Shown in pieces: positions 8,330 to 16,339 of a DNA stretch of 64,000 nt. Positions within the stretch are counted from its first letter, which is position 1; the number at the start of each line of letters is the position of its first letter. The position numbers and the translations under genes are program-made. A model generated the notes under the pieces. It did no database searches and was not told the origin of the DNA. It saw only the letters and a list, made by a program, of their open reading frames with translations. The stretch is taken from positions 1,984,001 through 2,048,000 of the forward strand of contig NZ_CP023049.2 in NCBI RefSeq assembly GCF_002285635.2, read 5' to 3'. The stretch comes from Chryseobacterium piperi (lineage in GTDB: Bacteria > Bacteroidota > Bacteroidia > Flavobacteriales > Weeksellaceae).

Positions 8330-9442
8330 ATGAAAAAGATCAATCTCTATACCCTCACGTTTCTTGCAGTAAGTATTATTATTTTACTTATCAGTTTCCT
8401 TTCTTTTCGTTATCTATATTCATCTTCAAAAGAAAACATTTTTAACAGTAAGATTGAAGCCGGAAAAAGAGAGTCCAGAGAGATTGGTAAATTATTGGAA
8501 TTGCAGCTCAAGCAAGGGCTCTCAAAAGATGCAGTCATTCAAAATCTACAGACCAGCATTGTGAATACAGATACCCAAAGTGGATTTATCTGTATGTATA
8601 ATCAAAACGGAATTGAACTTTGTCATCCTAATCCGGCTTTCATCGGTTAGAAAATTGAGAAAAATAACTCAGGATTTACCTTTGATAACAAAAACCAAAC
8701 GGATTTTATTGACCTATTAAATTCAGGAAAAATCAATTCCGGCATTAGGAGCTTTCCTAATAGTATGAACCGAAGTTCAGAGATCGTAAGCGTATATCCG
8801 GTGGAAGGAAGTGATTGGATGGTAGCTTCCCATGCCAATATCAGCATTATCGAACAGCAGATCTCAGATTTATACTTTCAATTCTTAATCGTCTTTATTA
8901 TAGCCACTATTATTATTTTAGCCACTAGCTTTATCCTAATCCGTTTGATCTACAGAAAATATGAAGCCCAGACCAATGAACAAATCAGTAGCCTCAATAC
9001 TGAAATCAATAACCTGACAGCTTTAAATACTCAACTCCATACTCTTCAGCAAAAATATCATGAAACACCTTCCTTCATACCTGAAAGCCTGATTACAGAA
9101 AGCTTCAGGAAAAGAATCACTACTTATCATAAAGATGAATTGATCTCTATTGAAACAATAGACATCGCTTATTTTTTCCTGGAAAATAACTCTGTATTTC
9201 TAATCACATTCAAAGGCCATCAGTACTCTATCAATTCAAGCCTTGACGAACTTATAAAACTATTGGATCCACAAATGTTTTATCGCGCCAACCGACAATT
9301 TATTATTAATATCAAAGCTATTGAGAGCATCCTTATATATGGGAAAAATCAATTAAGACTAATTGTACAGCCCATAAGTGATGAAACCATTCTTATCAGT
9401 AAAAATAAAGTAGCTGATTTCAAAAAGTGGATTGAGCAGTAA
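8330..9442 (+). pseudogene. Membrane sensor-LytTR regulator split by an in-frame TAG
   Basis: One reading frame runs from the ATG at 8330 to the stop at 9442 except for TAG at 8648-8650. Before the stop: a membrane helix (LTFLAVSIIILLISFL) and the first half of a Cache-like sensor ending HPNPAFIG. After it: the rest of the sensor (IVSVYPVEGSDWMVASHANI), a second membrane helix, a short coiled coil (SSLNTEINNLTALNTQL) and a LytTR DNA-binding domain (ELISIETIDIAYFFLENNSV, YRANRQFIINIKAI). A CAG to TAG change would explain it. An ATG at 8765 could restart translation of the second half. The full protein would be 370 residues. An IS element lies 24 bases after the end. Confidence 0.8.
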
Positions 9443-9463
9443 TTGATTAAAGCAGCTCAATAC

Positions 9464-10328
9464 TTAGAGCCTGTTTAAAAAAGTAATAATAAAAAATAGT
9501 AAGGGTTAAAAGTTGCATAAAAATTGTCATTTTAGAGTTGCAAAAGAAAAAAACATCAATGTATCCAACAGACTTAACCCAAACTCAGTGGCAATTTATA
9601 AAAAAAGCATTAGATTTTGATGACAGAAAACGAAAATATGATTTGGTTGTCATTTGGAATGCTATCAGTTATTTAGTAAAAACAGGCTGTCAATGGAGAC
9701 TTTTACCTCATGATTTTCCCAAATGGCAATTGGTTTATTACTATTATTCAAAATGGTCAAATCTGGAGATTTTCGATTTATTATTATCAAAATTGAGAGA
9801 GGAAGTACGACGAAACAGGGGTCAGAAAGCGCAGGCAAGTTTAGGAATTATTGACAGTCAAAGTGTTCGTTGGGGAAATAACCGTTCACTCAATGGCTTT
9901 GACGGAGGTAAAAAAATAAAAGGAATCAAGAGACACGTTGTGGTAGACAAAAATGGTTTTTTGTTAGCCGTAATGGTAAGTGTAGCCAATGTTCATGACA
10001 GTAAGGCTGCATTGTTACTGATCAAAACACTGCGATATTTACTAATTCCGCTTCAGGTAATCCTGGCGGACGGAGGTTATAGAGGAGAGATTATTGAGGA
10101 AATAAGAATTAAGTTTAATTATATCATTCAGATCGTAATGCGGAGTGACAAAAAAGTAAAAGGGTTTGAGCCAATTCATAAACGATGGATTATAGAGCGT
10201 ACATTTGCTTGGTTTGATAACGATAGAAGATTATGCAGAAATTATGAACTCTTAATGGAATCCTCTGAAAACATGGTCAAATTATCCGCCATAAAATTAT
10301 TACTGAATAAAATTTAAACAGACTCTTA
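9464..10328 (+). mobile_element. IS5-family insertion sequence with TTA target duplication
   Basis: The element spans 9467-10325 (859 bases). Its ends are GAGCCTGTTTAAA (9467-9479) and TTTAAACAGACTC (10313-10325), inverted repeats matching at 12 of 13 positions. TTA at 9464-9466 and 10326-10328 forms a three-base duplication of the TNA type seen in IS1031-like members of the IS5 family. It landed between two genes without breaking either. The transposase is intact, so the copy may still be active. Confidence 0.85.
9559..10317 (+). CDS. IS5-family DDE transposase
   Basis: A 252-residue transposase starting MYPTDLTQTQWQFI. I prefer this ATG to a TTG seven codons upstream because IS5-family proteins begin with this phrase. 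The N-terminal DUF4096-like part (YDLVVIWNAISYLVKTGCQWRLLP) is followed by the DDE catalytic core: D99 in GIIDSQSV, D171 in ILADGGY and E213 in WIIERTFAW. All three acidic residues are present. It cuts and rejoins the element ends. It is encoded in a single frame, with no sign of programmed frameshifting. Confidence 0.93.
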   Translation: MYPTDLTQTQWQFIKKALDFDDRKRKYDLVVIWNAISYLVKTGCQWRLLPHDFPKWQLVYYYYSKWSNLEIFDLLLSKLREEVRRNRGQKAQASLGIIDSQSVRWGNNRSLNGFDGGKKIKGIKRHVVVDKNGFLLAVMVSVANVHDSKAALLLIKTLRYLLIPLQVILADGGYRGEIIEEIRIKFNYIIQIVMRSDKKVKGFEPIHKRWIIERTFAWFDNDRRLCRNYELLMESSENMVKLSAIKLLLNKI

Positions 10329-10334
10329 ATATTT

Positions 10335-10682
10335 TTAAAATTCGAAATTATATTTTTTAGGAAAAGATTTAAAGTATAATGCAGAATCCTGCGGGTGATA
10401 AAGGTCAAACTCCTGATTTAGGCAGTGTATATAAATATTTTGTCTCCGTAAATAGTTGAGCAGTGAATCCAAATCACTTATTATGTCGAAGTCTGAAACA
10501 ATAAGGGTATCCTGAGAGGATATAATTCCCATTTCAATTAAATTAACTACTTCATGTTGATTAATTTTCCCTTCTGATAAAGCCAGATATAATATTTTAT
10601 CACATCCGATATTTTTAAACTTTTCTTCCTTGATATTCTCTAAATCACGTCTTGCACTAACGTCAATCAATCCTATTTTCAT
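10335..10682 (-). CDS. Small protein resembling a resolvase catalytic fold, unknown function
   Basis: A 115-residue protein. Its middle part, DTLIVSDFDIISDLDSLLNYL, followed by NIYIHCLNQEFDLY, follows the strand-helix-strand pattern of the N-terminal domain of serine recombinases (where the family has DRLGRS and a repeated loop). However, the first strand MKIGLIDVSARRD lacks the usual Y-R-S catalytic arrangement and no DNA-binding C-terminus follows. It may therefore be a non-catalytic relative. The stop lies 7 bases beyond the IS target duplication, so the insertion spared it. It is separated from the upstream receptor gene by a strong terminator and so is probably transcribed on its own. 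Confidence 0.55.
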   Translation of the reverse strand: MKIGLIDVSARRDLENIKEEKFKNIGCDKILYLALSEGKINQHEVVNLIEMGIISSQDTLIVSDFDIISDLDSLLNYLRRQNIYIHCLNQEFDLYHPQDSALYFKSFPKKYNFEF

Positions 10683-10704
10683 GGTACTCTAATTTTCTAT
10701 TAAA

Positions 10705-10775
10705 AAATAAAAACCAAATCCAACATTATTCTTTTTAAAATTGAAAACTCGCACTCCAAAAGAGAATGTTGGATT
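10705..10775 (-). terminator. Large terminator hairpin after the peptide-system operon
   Basis: AATCCAACATT (10717-10727) and AATGTTGGATT (10765-10775) are perfect complements. The pairing continues inward (ATTCTTTT with AAAAGAG) with one bulge. On the minus strand the hairpin lies 16 bases after the receptor stop and is followed by a T-rich tract at 10714-10702. Confidence 0.65.
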
Positions 10776-10791
10776 GGTCAACTAAAAAATA

Positions 10792-12978
10792 CTACTGTTT
10801 TAAAATTTCACTATTGTCTTCTTTAGGGCTCTCCGTATTCAGTATAGTCTGATCTACTTTGGCCAGCTTATTCTTAGTCGGAATTTTATAATTTACTGAA
10901 ATACCGAAGCTTCTACTATCAAATCGATTATCTACATAAATAGGACTTGAAGTATTAATTGCTTTAAATGACATTCTGGTACTGTTAAAAATATCGTTGG
11001 CATATAAAGTAACCTGCAATCTATCGTGGTTGAACTTCTTACTCAAAGTTAGATCAACCCTATTTACAGTAGGTTTTGTCGATTGAAAATAATAGTAATT
11101 TCCTGTGGTTGAATACATAAATACAGGGGAAAATCTGATTCCCTTTGGTAGTATAAACTGTCCTGTTGCATTAAAAATCCAGATTCCCGTCTTATCCTGG
11201 ATATCTTTTACATCCTGAAACTGATAACTGGCGTAGAAGTAAATAAAGTTAATCTTATCAGGATTGAACTTAAACTTTACAATATCACTAAAAGGTTTAT
11301 TGAAAATGATAAACGGTAAAGGAAGTCCCATATTGAAAGTATGCTGCGTCAGACTATGCACATTAATATTGGTCTGCGAAAGTTTATAACCATCTCTTTC
11401 CATATACATCACCACCTGATCTTTAACATGACTTACATTATAGCTAAGAAATGCATAGTTAAAGGCACTGATCTTGGCTTCAAAATTATCATATATCGTA
11501 GGTTGTACGTTCGGATTTCCCATAATATCTACATTGGGAGACTGCAGAATCGTATTGTTAGGATTTAACTGTGAAGCATTGGGCAAGGATATTTTTTTAT
11601 TATAGTTTAAATTAAAGTAAACTGACCTTGCAAAATCGTACTGCATACTTGCATTCGGAAACACTTTAAATTTTTTGAACGGAGTAAGGTCATTCCATTG
11701 AGGAGTCTGAAGGTTTAATGAAGATCCTGAAATATCATAATCCTCAGCCCTCGCCCCCAAAATAAAACTGAATTTTTTCAATTTTGCATTGACCTCAGCA
11801 TATGCTGAAGCAGTTTGCCTCTGATAATTAAGGTTTTCAACACCCAAGTTATCAGTGGTGAAATCCATTTTTTCATAAAGTCCGCCTAAGCTTAACTTAC
11901 CTTCGTCCAATAACTTTATCGGTTGGGAATAATCTACCCGTAAATTATAAAAGTTTTGCCTTGACCCATTAAATCCGGATTGAAAAAAGAAAGCCGGTTT
12001 TGTAAAGTTATTATATTGATCAAACTCGGTTTTATAATTTGAATAAACCAATCTAAAGTCGAGCTTTTGGTTTTTATCATTAAAACGCTTTTGATACGTT
12101 GCTGCTATTTCATTTCTATAGCTTTCATTCTTACTTTTCCCTGTATTAGCATAATCCCTTACTACCTTTTCAGGATTAGTATCGCTAATAGGCTGAGACG
12201 GGTCAAAATTTTCATTCTTATAAAAAGATATTCCGCTTCCCGTTAAGAGCGCATCATTATTGTTATTATAAAAATCATAATTAAGCAATAAACGGTCTTT
12301 TCCTAAGTCAAATGTCACAGCCGCTTTTGCAAAATAACCTCTGGAATACTTATCACTGAAATTATCCAGCAAATCATCCATTTTATTACTGCTAAAGCTT
12401 TCAGCATAGGTTTGACCTGCACTAAGCTGCCATCCGAATAATTTATTTCTGGAGTTCAGTACAATACTATTACTAAACCTATTTCTGAATTTATCATAAT
12501 CGGTAAAACGATAACCTCCGGAATAGGTTGCTGTTAAATAGCTTCTGGCACTTTTAGCAACAATAATATTTAAAATAGCACCTCCCGAGGTTGCAGGAAA
12601 CTCTGCTCCGGGTTGCGTAATAACCTCAATCCGGTCGATTGAGCTGGCCGGAAGCCCTTCAAGGAATGCAGTTAGGTTATTCCCTGAAATGTTGAGCGGT
12701 CTGCCATCCATATAAACAGCTAGCGGCTTGCCTTGGTACATCATTCCGGCAATATCAGTAACGACCATGCCCGGAAGCTTTTTCAATCCATCTAAAGATG
12801 TCCCTGAATTAAGGCTGGGCTGTTCCGAAAAATTAAAAATTGTTCGGTCAGCTTTTTGTTCTATTGCTTTTTGCGTTTTGGTAATATTTACTCCTTCAAT
12901 TTCCTTATAATCTTTCTTTTCCTGTGCAAAAATAGATAATGAGGCTAGCAAGCTGATCGTAATAGCTGTTTTATTCAT
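10792..12978 (-). CDS. TonB-dependent outer membrane beta-barrel protein of the peptide operon
   Basis: A 728-residue outer-membrane protein. A signal peptide (MNKTAITISLLASLSIFAQ) is followed by a TonB-box-like EIEGVNITK. The plug domain covers about 45-150 (LDGLKKLPGMVVTDIAG, VYMDGRPLNISGNN, IDRIEVITQPGAEF, GGAILNIIV), and the rest is a barrel rich in aromatic beta strands, of the OMP_b-brl_3 type. It lacks the N-terminal carboxypeptidase-regulatory domain that many Bacteroidetes relatives have. The family moves large ligands across the outer membrane using TonB energy. Its position as last gene of the radical SAM/precursor operon, 3 bases after the GIN-domain gene, suggests it handles the peptide product (inference). 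Confidence 0.85.
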   Translation of the reverse strand: MNKTAITISLLASLSIFAQEKKDYKEIEGVNITKTQKAIEQKADRTIFNFSEQPSLNSGTSLDGLKKLPGMVVTDIAGMMYQGKPLAVYMDGRPLNISGNNLTAFLEGLPASSIDRIEVITQPGAEFPATSGGAILNIIVAKSARSYLTATYSGGYRFTDYDKFRNRFSNSIVLNSRNKLFGWQLSAGQTYAESFSSNKMDDLLDNFSDKYSRGYFAKAAVTFDLGKDRLLLNYDFYNNNNDALLTGSGISFYKNENFDPSQPISDTNPEKVVRDYANTGKSKNESYRNEIAATYQKRFNDKNQKLDFRLVYSNYKTEFDQYNNFTKPAFFFQSGFNGSRQNFYNLRVDYSQPIKLLDEGKLSLGGLYEKMDFTTDNLGVENLNYQRQTASAYAEVNAKLKKFSFILGARAEDYDISGSSLNLQTPQWNDLTPFKKFKVFPNASMQYDFARSVYFNLNYNKKISLPNASQLNPNNTILQSPNVDIMGNPNVQPTIYDNFEAKISAFNYAFLSYNVSHVKDQVVMYMERDGYKLSQTNINVHSLTQHTFNMGLPLPFIIFNKPFSDIVKFKFNPDKINFIYFYASYQFQDVKDIQDKTGIWIFNATGQFILPKGIRFSPVFMYSTTGNYYYFQSTKPTVNRVDLTLSKKFNHDRLQVTLYANDIFNSTRMSFKAINTSSPIYVDNRFDSRSFGISVNYKIPTKNKLAKVDQTILNTESPKEDNSEILKQ

Positions 12979-12981
12979 AGG

Positions 12982-13581
12982 TTATAGTTTCTCTTGTATT
13001 AAGAACTCTCCAGATATTTTCATATCCCCGTTATCAGTAATTTTATATTGTAATGTATCTCCGGTAATTTTATTGAATTTTACATCTCCATTTTTTTGTA
13101 TTTCTATTACACAATGTTGTATAGTCAGTTTCTCCCGAGATGATATATCGCCATTCCCATCCAGTTTAAAAACTGAATGATTGATTGTAAAAGGGTTTTT
13201 AAAAATAAAATCACCATTCCCTGAAAGTTTAAAATCAAATTGATTCATATCCTTAGGTAAAAACACTTTGATGACGGGATAATCTTTATTACGATCGAAA
13301 AGTTTTACATAAATATTGGCGCGGATATTTTGGTATAATAATATATTACCGTTTTCTTCTTCAATTTTGAAGTTTCCTTTGGTTTTTTCATCTATTTCAT
13401 ATTTAACCGTATTGTCGTCAGAATTGAAAAACAGTACAGAAGCATTGCCTTGTAAAAAGCAGCCTTTATTGTTTAAATGAAATGTATTTTTATTGACGAT
13501 ATGATCATTAGTAAGTAGTACTGCAGCTAATATGATTAAGCCAATAACAACAAATGTGATCACAAATAATACTTTAGACAT
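12982..13581 (-). CDS. Membrane-anchored GIN-domain (DUF2807-like) protein
   Basis: A 199-residue protein with an N-terminal membrane helix (VLFVITFVVIGLIILAAVLL) and no lipobox Cys. The remainder repeats the phrase L-D-G-N-G-D-I (FKLSGNGDFIFKNPF, KLDGNGDISSREK, QKNGDVKFNK, DNGDMKISG), the right-handed beta-helix pattern of the head-GIN/DUF2807 family. These are exposed, probably periplasmic here. It overlaps the M50 protease gene by 8 bases and is followed after 3 bases by the receptor gene, so it belongs to the peptide operon. The role is unknown; it could bind or present the peptide, or be part of an envelope complex with the receptor. Confidence 0.72.
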   Translation of the reverse strand: MSKVLFVITFVVIGLIILAAVLLTNDHIVNKNTFHLNNKGCFLQGNASVLFFNSDDNTVKYEIDEKTKGNFKIEEENGNILLYQNIRANIYVKLFDRNKDYPVIKVFLPKDMNQFDFKLSGNGDFIFKNPFTINHSVFKLDGNGDISSREKLTIQHCVIEIQKNGDVKFNKITGDTLQYKITDNGDMKISGEFLIQEKL

Positions 13582-14686
13582 TTTTATTGGTTTTAAAAAA
13601 GGATAATAATCTAAGAATAAGGGTATAAAGAATAAATAGGTTTAGGATGAATTTTCCTAATATTAAAAGGTAATCAAAATCCATATGGGGTATGGTATGA
13701 TAGAGGTTCCCAATCTTTATAATAAAAAAGCGCAGGAAGGTAAACAGCAAATAAAAAACCATGCTAAAATGGACGATACTGTATATGAATAAAAAATTAT
13801 CAAATTTCACCCGGCCTCTCCATAACTCTATTAAATAGGTATAAGATCTTCTGTACAGATTCTTTAAATTAAAGTAATCTGATAAAACCCAATATCCATC
13901 ATTTTTCAAAAACGGTAATAGTGAAAAGATAATGATCGCCAGATTGGCCTTTAAAAATAACACTATAAAATTGGGATCTCTGACAACAACACATACAATC
14001 ATTGCAAAAACCAGCTGGTAGTATATTCCTGCCAGATTGACTACAACTCTTTTGATTTTATCCAGCGTCCATATCTTAGTCACGTTTGAATAAAAAACAG
14101 GAAATATAAAGAAGAAGCCAAAACCAATTTCACCCGGTTGTATCCCAAATTTTTTTGCTGCAGACGCATGACCGAATTCATGAAAGATTGAAGCAAAAAA
14201 GATCGACAAGTACAAATAAAATACTTCATATTTATTTGTAATTCTTAAATGTACTTTACTCGATATTGTACTGGTCTGAATGGCCACTACTGATAAAAAT
14301 AAAGTGATCAGAAATAGAAAAAGAAGAAAAAAAGTTCGTTCTTTATTAGGCAATAAAAGCTTTAGTACATTGGTTATTTTATCAACATAGTTATGCCTAA
14401 AAATAGTAAATCTAAGAAAAATACCACCATAATTTTGTTTATCTGTTAAACTTAATTTATCTTCTATATTACTTAGTACGAAATCAAATTCTTCCTGATC
14501 CAGACTAAGATTTTCATATATTTTTTCACTATTGATTTCCTTTTCTTTTTTCAGGAAACTAATGACATTAAATATGTAATCATTGATTACAAAACATTTT
14601 CCCTTATACTCCATAATAAGTTCCTGCCCATTATTTGCCAGAGAAACATTATTAAAATTAATTTTGGAATTTTCAATAGTCTCCAT
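13574..14686 (-). CDS. M50-family membrane metalloprotease with N-terminal PqqD-like domain
   Basis: A 370-residue polytopic protein. Residues 1-85 form a small winged-helix-like domain (KGKCFVINDYIFNVISFLKK, NLSLDQEEFDFVLSNI) like the PqqD/RRE domains that bind RiPP leader peptides. Membrane helices begin near residue 115. The zinc motif HEFGH is at 169-173 and the third ligand is in KNDGYW (Asp263), both standard for M50/site-2-type proteases. At least five further helices follow. In known peptide systems (for example the EpeP/YydH type) M50 proteases process or degrade the modified peptide at the membrane. Overlaps of 14 and 8 bases with its neighbours show tight coupling to the acyltransferase and GIN genes. 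Confidence 0.82.
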   Translation of the reverse strand: METIENSKINFNNVSLANNGQELIMEYKGKCFVINDYIFNVISFLKKEKEINSEKIYENLSLDQEEFDFVLSNIEDKLSLTDKQNYGGIFLRFTIFRHNYVDKITNVLKLLLPNKERTFFLLFLFLITLFLSVVAIQTSTISSKVHLRITNKYEVFYLYLSIFFASIFHEFGHASAAKKFGIQPGEIGFGFFFIFPVFYSNVTKIWTLDKIKRVVVNLAGIYYQLVFAMIVCVVVRDPNFIVLFLKANLAIIIFSLLPFLKNDGYWVLSDYFNLKNLYRRSYTYLIELWRGRVKFDNFLFIYSIVHFSMVFYLLFTFLRFFIIKIGNLYHTIPHMDFDYLLILGKFILNLFILYTLILRLLSFFKTNKNV

Positions 14687-15680
14687 TTTTTACCAAAATA
14701 TTATTTTCGATTAGTAATTTTATAATGTTTTCACCCTTAAGTATTTCGTATACATCTTTAAGCTTTAGTTGTATTCCATCTTTAACAGCTAAATTTAAAA
14801 ATTGACGAACCCTGTCTGATGCTCTGAAAATTTTAAAAGTAGAATATGCACAAATATGTATATAACCATCTGATTCCAGTATTTCAAAATTATTGTCATC
14901 TAATCTGTAAAGAGCTTCATCTTCCAAATTAATTTCCTGATCGTCCGCATCTTCGAAAGCAAATAATTTATACACTGTGTGGTAAGATTCCCATTGCTCA
15001 GGATGTTTAACCAAATACGTGCTGACAAATCTTTTCCATAGCCTATCCGTTACTTCCTGAGGAGTGATATCATCTGAAGGATAGATAGCTTCTTCAAAAT
15101 TCAGAACGGCTTTATTATCCTGCCATGTACTAAAAATAGGAACTATCGGAACTTTTAATTTGAAAGCCAGCTGAACAATAGCACTCTTGGCATATAACTT
15201 TGCATTCAAAACATCACATACCTGAGCATTATTACTACGTCTGATATCTCCCAGACCCACTCCGGTGTCAATTAGAGAGAAAATACTTCCGCCATTCCTT
15301 AGGGTTTCTATTACTTTTCTCATTCCCGTAGGAGTATCTCCCAGTAATATATTTTCTTTATTAAAATTTAAATTCTCACTGGCTATTGTATAGGAAAATC
15401 GATCTAGCTTTTCCGTAGACAGTTTAGAGGCAACAAAGTTGATATCTACCCTTTTTCTTAAAAGAGTAATTGGAATATTAAAAAAGGGACCAAAATGAAA
15501 TGATACATAAACAGCATTACTAATTGGCTTGATCTCATTGTGCAGAGTCGGATTCTCAAGAAAGATATCTTTGTTGATAGAATTATACTCTAAATACTTC
15601 TTTAAAACATCTTCAAATCTATCCTTGCCAAATATTTTCATGATAGATCCTTTTATTACAAAACTTACATACTCATTCAT
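14673..15680 (-). CDS. LpxL-like acyltransferase with C-terminal winged-helix (PqqD/RRE-like) domain
   Basis: A 335-residue protein. Residues 50-240 resemble the lipid A late acyltransferase (LpxL/HtrB) superfamily: AVYVSFHFGPFFN with His62, the VQLAFKLKVPIVPIF strand, and HPEQWESYH at 226-234, which corresponds to the PxQWxWxH block. The acidic partner of the HX4(D/E) motif is replaced by Phe67. Residues 255-335 form a separate domain (LNLAVKDGIQLKLKDVYEIL, LIENNILVKN) with the layout of PqqD-like leader-binding domains. Its position directly after three peptide precursor genes suggests it acylates the peptide (inference). An alternative start at Met14 (15641) is possible. A role in ordinary lipid A synthesis is less likely in this context. 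Confidence 0.72.
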   Translation of the reverse strand: MNEYVSFVIKGSIMKIFGKDRFEDVLKKYLEYNSINKDIFLENPTLHNEIKPISNAVYVSFHFGPFFNIPITLLRKRVDINFVASKLSTEKLDRFSYTIASENLNFNKENILLGDTPTGMRKVIETLRNGGSIFSLIDTGVGLGDIRRSNNAQVCDVLNAKLYAKSAIVQLAFKLKVPIVPIFSTWQDNKAVLNFEEAIYPSDDITPQEVTDRLWKRFVSTYLVKHPEQWESYHTVYKLFAFEDADDQEINLEDEALYRLDDNNFEILESDGYIHICAYSTFKIFRASDRVRQFLNLAVKDGIQLKLKDVYEILKGENIIKLLIENNILVKNGDY

Positions 15681-15696
15681 ATTGATATAATTTAAT

Positions 15697-15729
15697 TGAC
15701 TGACGCCCTATTGCCTAAGGCGCCAGTCA
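15697..15729 (-). promoter_or_regulatory. Intercistronic hairpin after the precursor array
   Basis: TGACTGACGCC (15697-15707) pairs with GGCGCCAGTCA (15719-15729) at 10 of 11 positions around an 11-base loop. It lies between the last precursor stop and the acyltransferase ATG. No T-run follows on the minus strand, so it is more likely an mRNA stabiliser, processing site or partial attenuator than a full terminator. Confidence 0.55.
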
Positions 15730-15739
15730 TAAAGGTTTT

Positions 15740-15901
15740 TTACTTTACTGATGAAGGTTTGCAGGTTCCATCACTGCCTGTACAGCAGTAATTGTCTCCT
15801 TCTAATTGTTCCTGGTCAGTTGAAATCAACTGAACCATTTCCAATCTTTCTTCCAGTTCAACCATTTGTAGTTTTGACTTTAGGTCATCTAGTTTGCTCA
15901 T
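15740..15901 (-). CDS. Cys-rich RiPP-like precursor peptide 1
   Basis: A 53-residue peptide, the last of three tandem copies in transcription order. It begins MSKLDDLKSKLQMVELEERL, a charged helical leader, and ends EGDNYCCTGSDGTCKPSSVK. Cys39, Cys40 and Cys47 are in the presumed core. It differs from the other copies mostly at core positions 45-49 and 52. It has no signal peptide. Its position right after the radical SAM/SPASM gene and before an acyltransferase and M50 protease, both with leader-binding-like domains, makes it the likely substrate of the system. An AT-rich start context identical in all three copies precedes the ATG. The modification is not known. Confidence 0.82.
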   Translation of the reverse strand: MSKLDDLKSKLQMVELEERLEMVQLISTDQEQLEGDNYCCTGSDGTCKPSSVK

Positions 15902-15931
15902 AATAAAAAATTTAAGTTGTTAAAAAATGTT

Positions 15932-16093
15932 TTACTTTACTGATGAAGGTTTACATGATGCATCACTTCCCGTGCAGCAGTAGTTATCTCCTTCTAATTG
16001 TTCCTGCTCTGCAGAGATTAGCTGAACCATTTCTAATCTTTCTTCCAGTTCAACCATTTGTAGTTTTGACTTTAAGTCCTCTAGTTTGTTCAT
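15932..16093 (-). CDS. Cys-rich RiPP-like precursor peptide 2
   Basis: The middle copy, 53 residues. The leader begins MNKLEDLKSKLQMVELEERL and continues EMVQLISAEQEQL; the presumed core is EGDNYCCTGSDASCKPSSVK. Compared with the other copies it has Asn2, Ala28-Glu29 and Ala-Ser before the third Cys. The number and spacing of Cys (CC, six residues, C) is unchanged, which suggests the Cys pattern is what the maturation enzymes need. It has the same start context and the same orientation as its neighbours. Confidence 0.82.
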   Translation of the reverse strand: MNKLEDLKSKLQMVELEERLEMVQLISAEQEQLEGDNYCCTGSDASCKPSSVK

Positions 16094-16123
16094 AATAAAA
16101 AATTTAAGTTGTTAAACAATGTT

Positions 16124-16285
16124 TTACTTTGTTGATGAAGGTGTACATGATGAATCACTGCCTGTACAACAGTAGTTATCTCCTTCAAGTTGTTCCTGAT
16201 CGGTTGAAATCAGCTGAACCATTTCTAATCTTTCTTCTAATTCAACCATTTGTAATTTTGACTTTAAGTCCTCTAGTTTGCTCAT
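16124..16285 (-). CDS. Cys-rich RiPP-like precursor peptide 3
   Basis: The first copy after the maturase gene in transcription order, 53 residues. The leader begins MSKLEDLKSKLQMVELEERL; the presumed core is EGDNYCCTGSDSSCTPSSTK. It is the most diverged core of the three (Ser-Ser before Cys47, then Thr48 and Thr52 where the others have Lys and Val). The leader is rich in Glu, Leu and Met and is probably one amphipathic helix, as expected for binding to a PqqD-like domain. The stop-to-start distance from the maturase gene is 54 bases, AT-rich and without a terminator. Confidence 0.82.
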   Translation of the reverse strand: MSKLEDLKSKLQMVELEERLEMVQLISTDQEQLEGDNYCCTGSDSSCTPSSTK

Positions 16286-16339
16286 AATAAAAAAATTAAG
16301 TTGTTTATAATATTTATTTAAAAAATGAAACTTTCTTGT

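Larger units (their letters stand above)
15740..16304 (-). repeat. Three tandem 192-base repeats encoding precursor peptides
   Basis: The three start codons are at 15901, 16093 and 16285, exactly 192 bases apart. Each unit contains a 162-base gene, a roughly 30-base spacer and the same pre-ATG block (AACTTAAATTTTTTATT with small changes). Most differences between units fall in the core-peptide codons, while the leader codons are nearly constant. This is the pattern of gene duplication with core diversification. Confidence 0.88.

Noticed and set aside
8224..8445. A 73-codon frame overlapping the start of the LytTR pseudogene
   Set aside because: Different frame, no signal or domain; the sensor protein starting at 8330 explains the region.
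15697..15729. Reading the hairpin as the terminator of the precursor array
   Set aside because: No T-run follows on the minus strand and the downstream acyltransferase has no promoter I can see, so full termination is unlikely.
15740..16304. The 192-base tandem units as a CRISPR-like or satellite array
   Set aside because: The units are coding, with synonymous changes in the leader and substitutions in the core; no short repeats with unique spacers.
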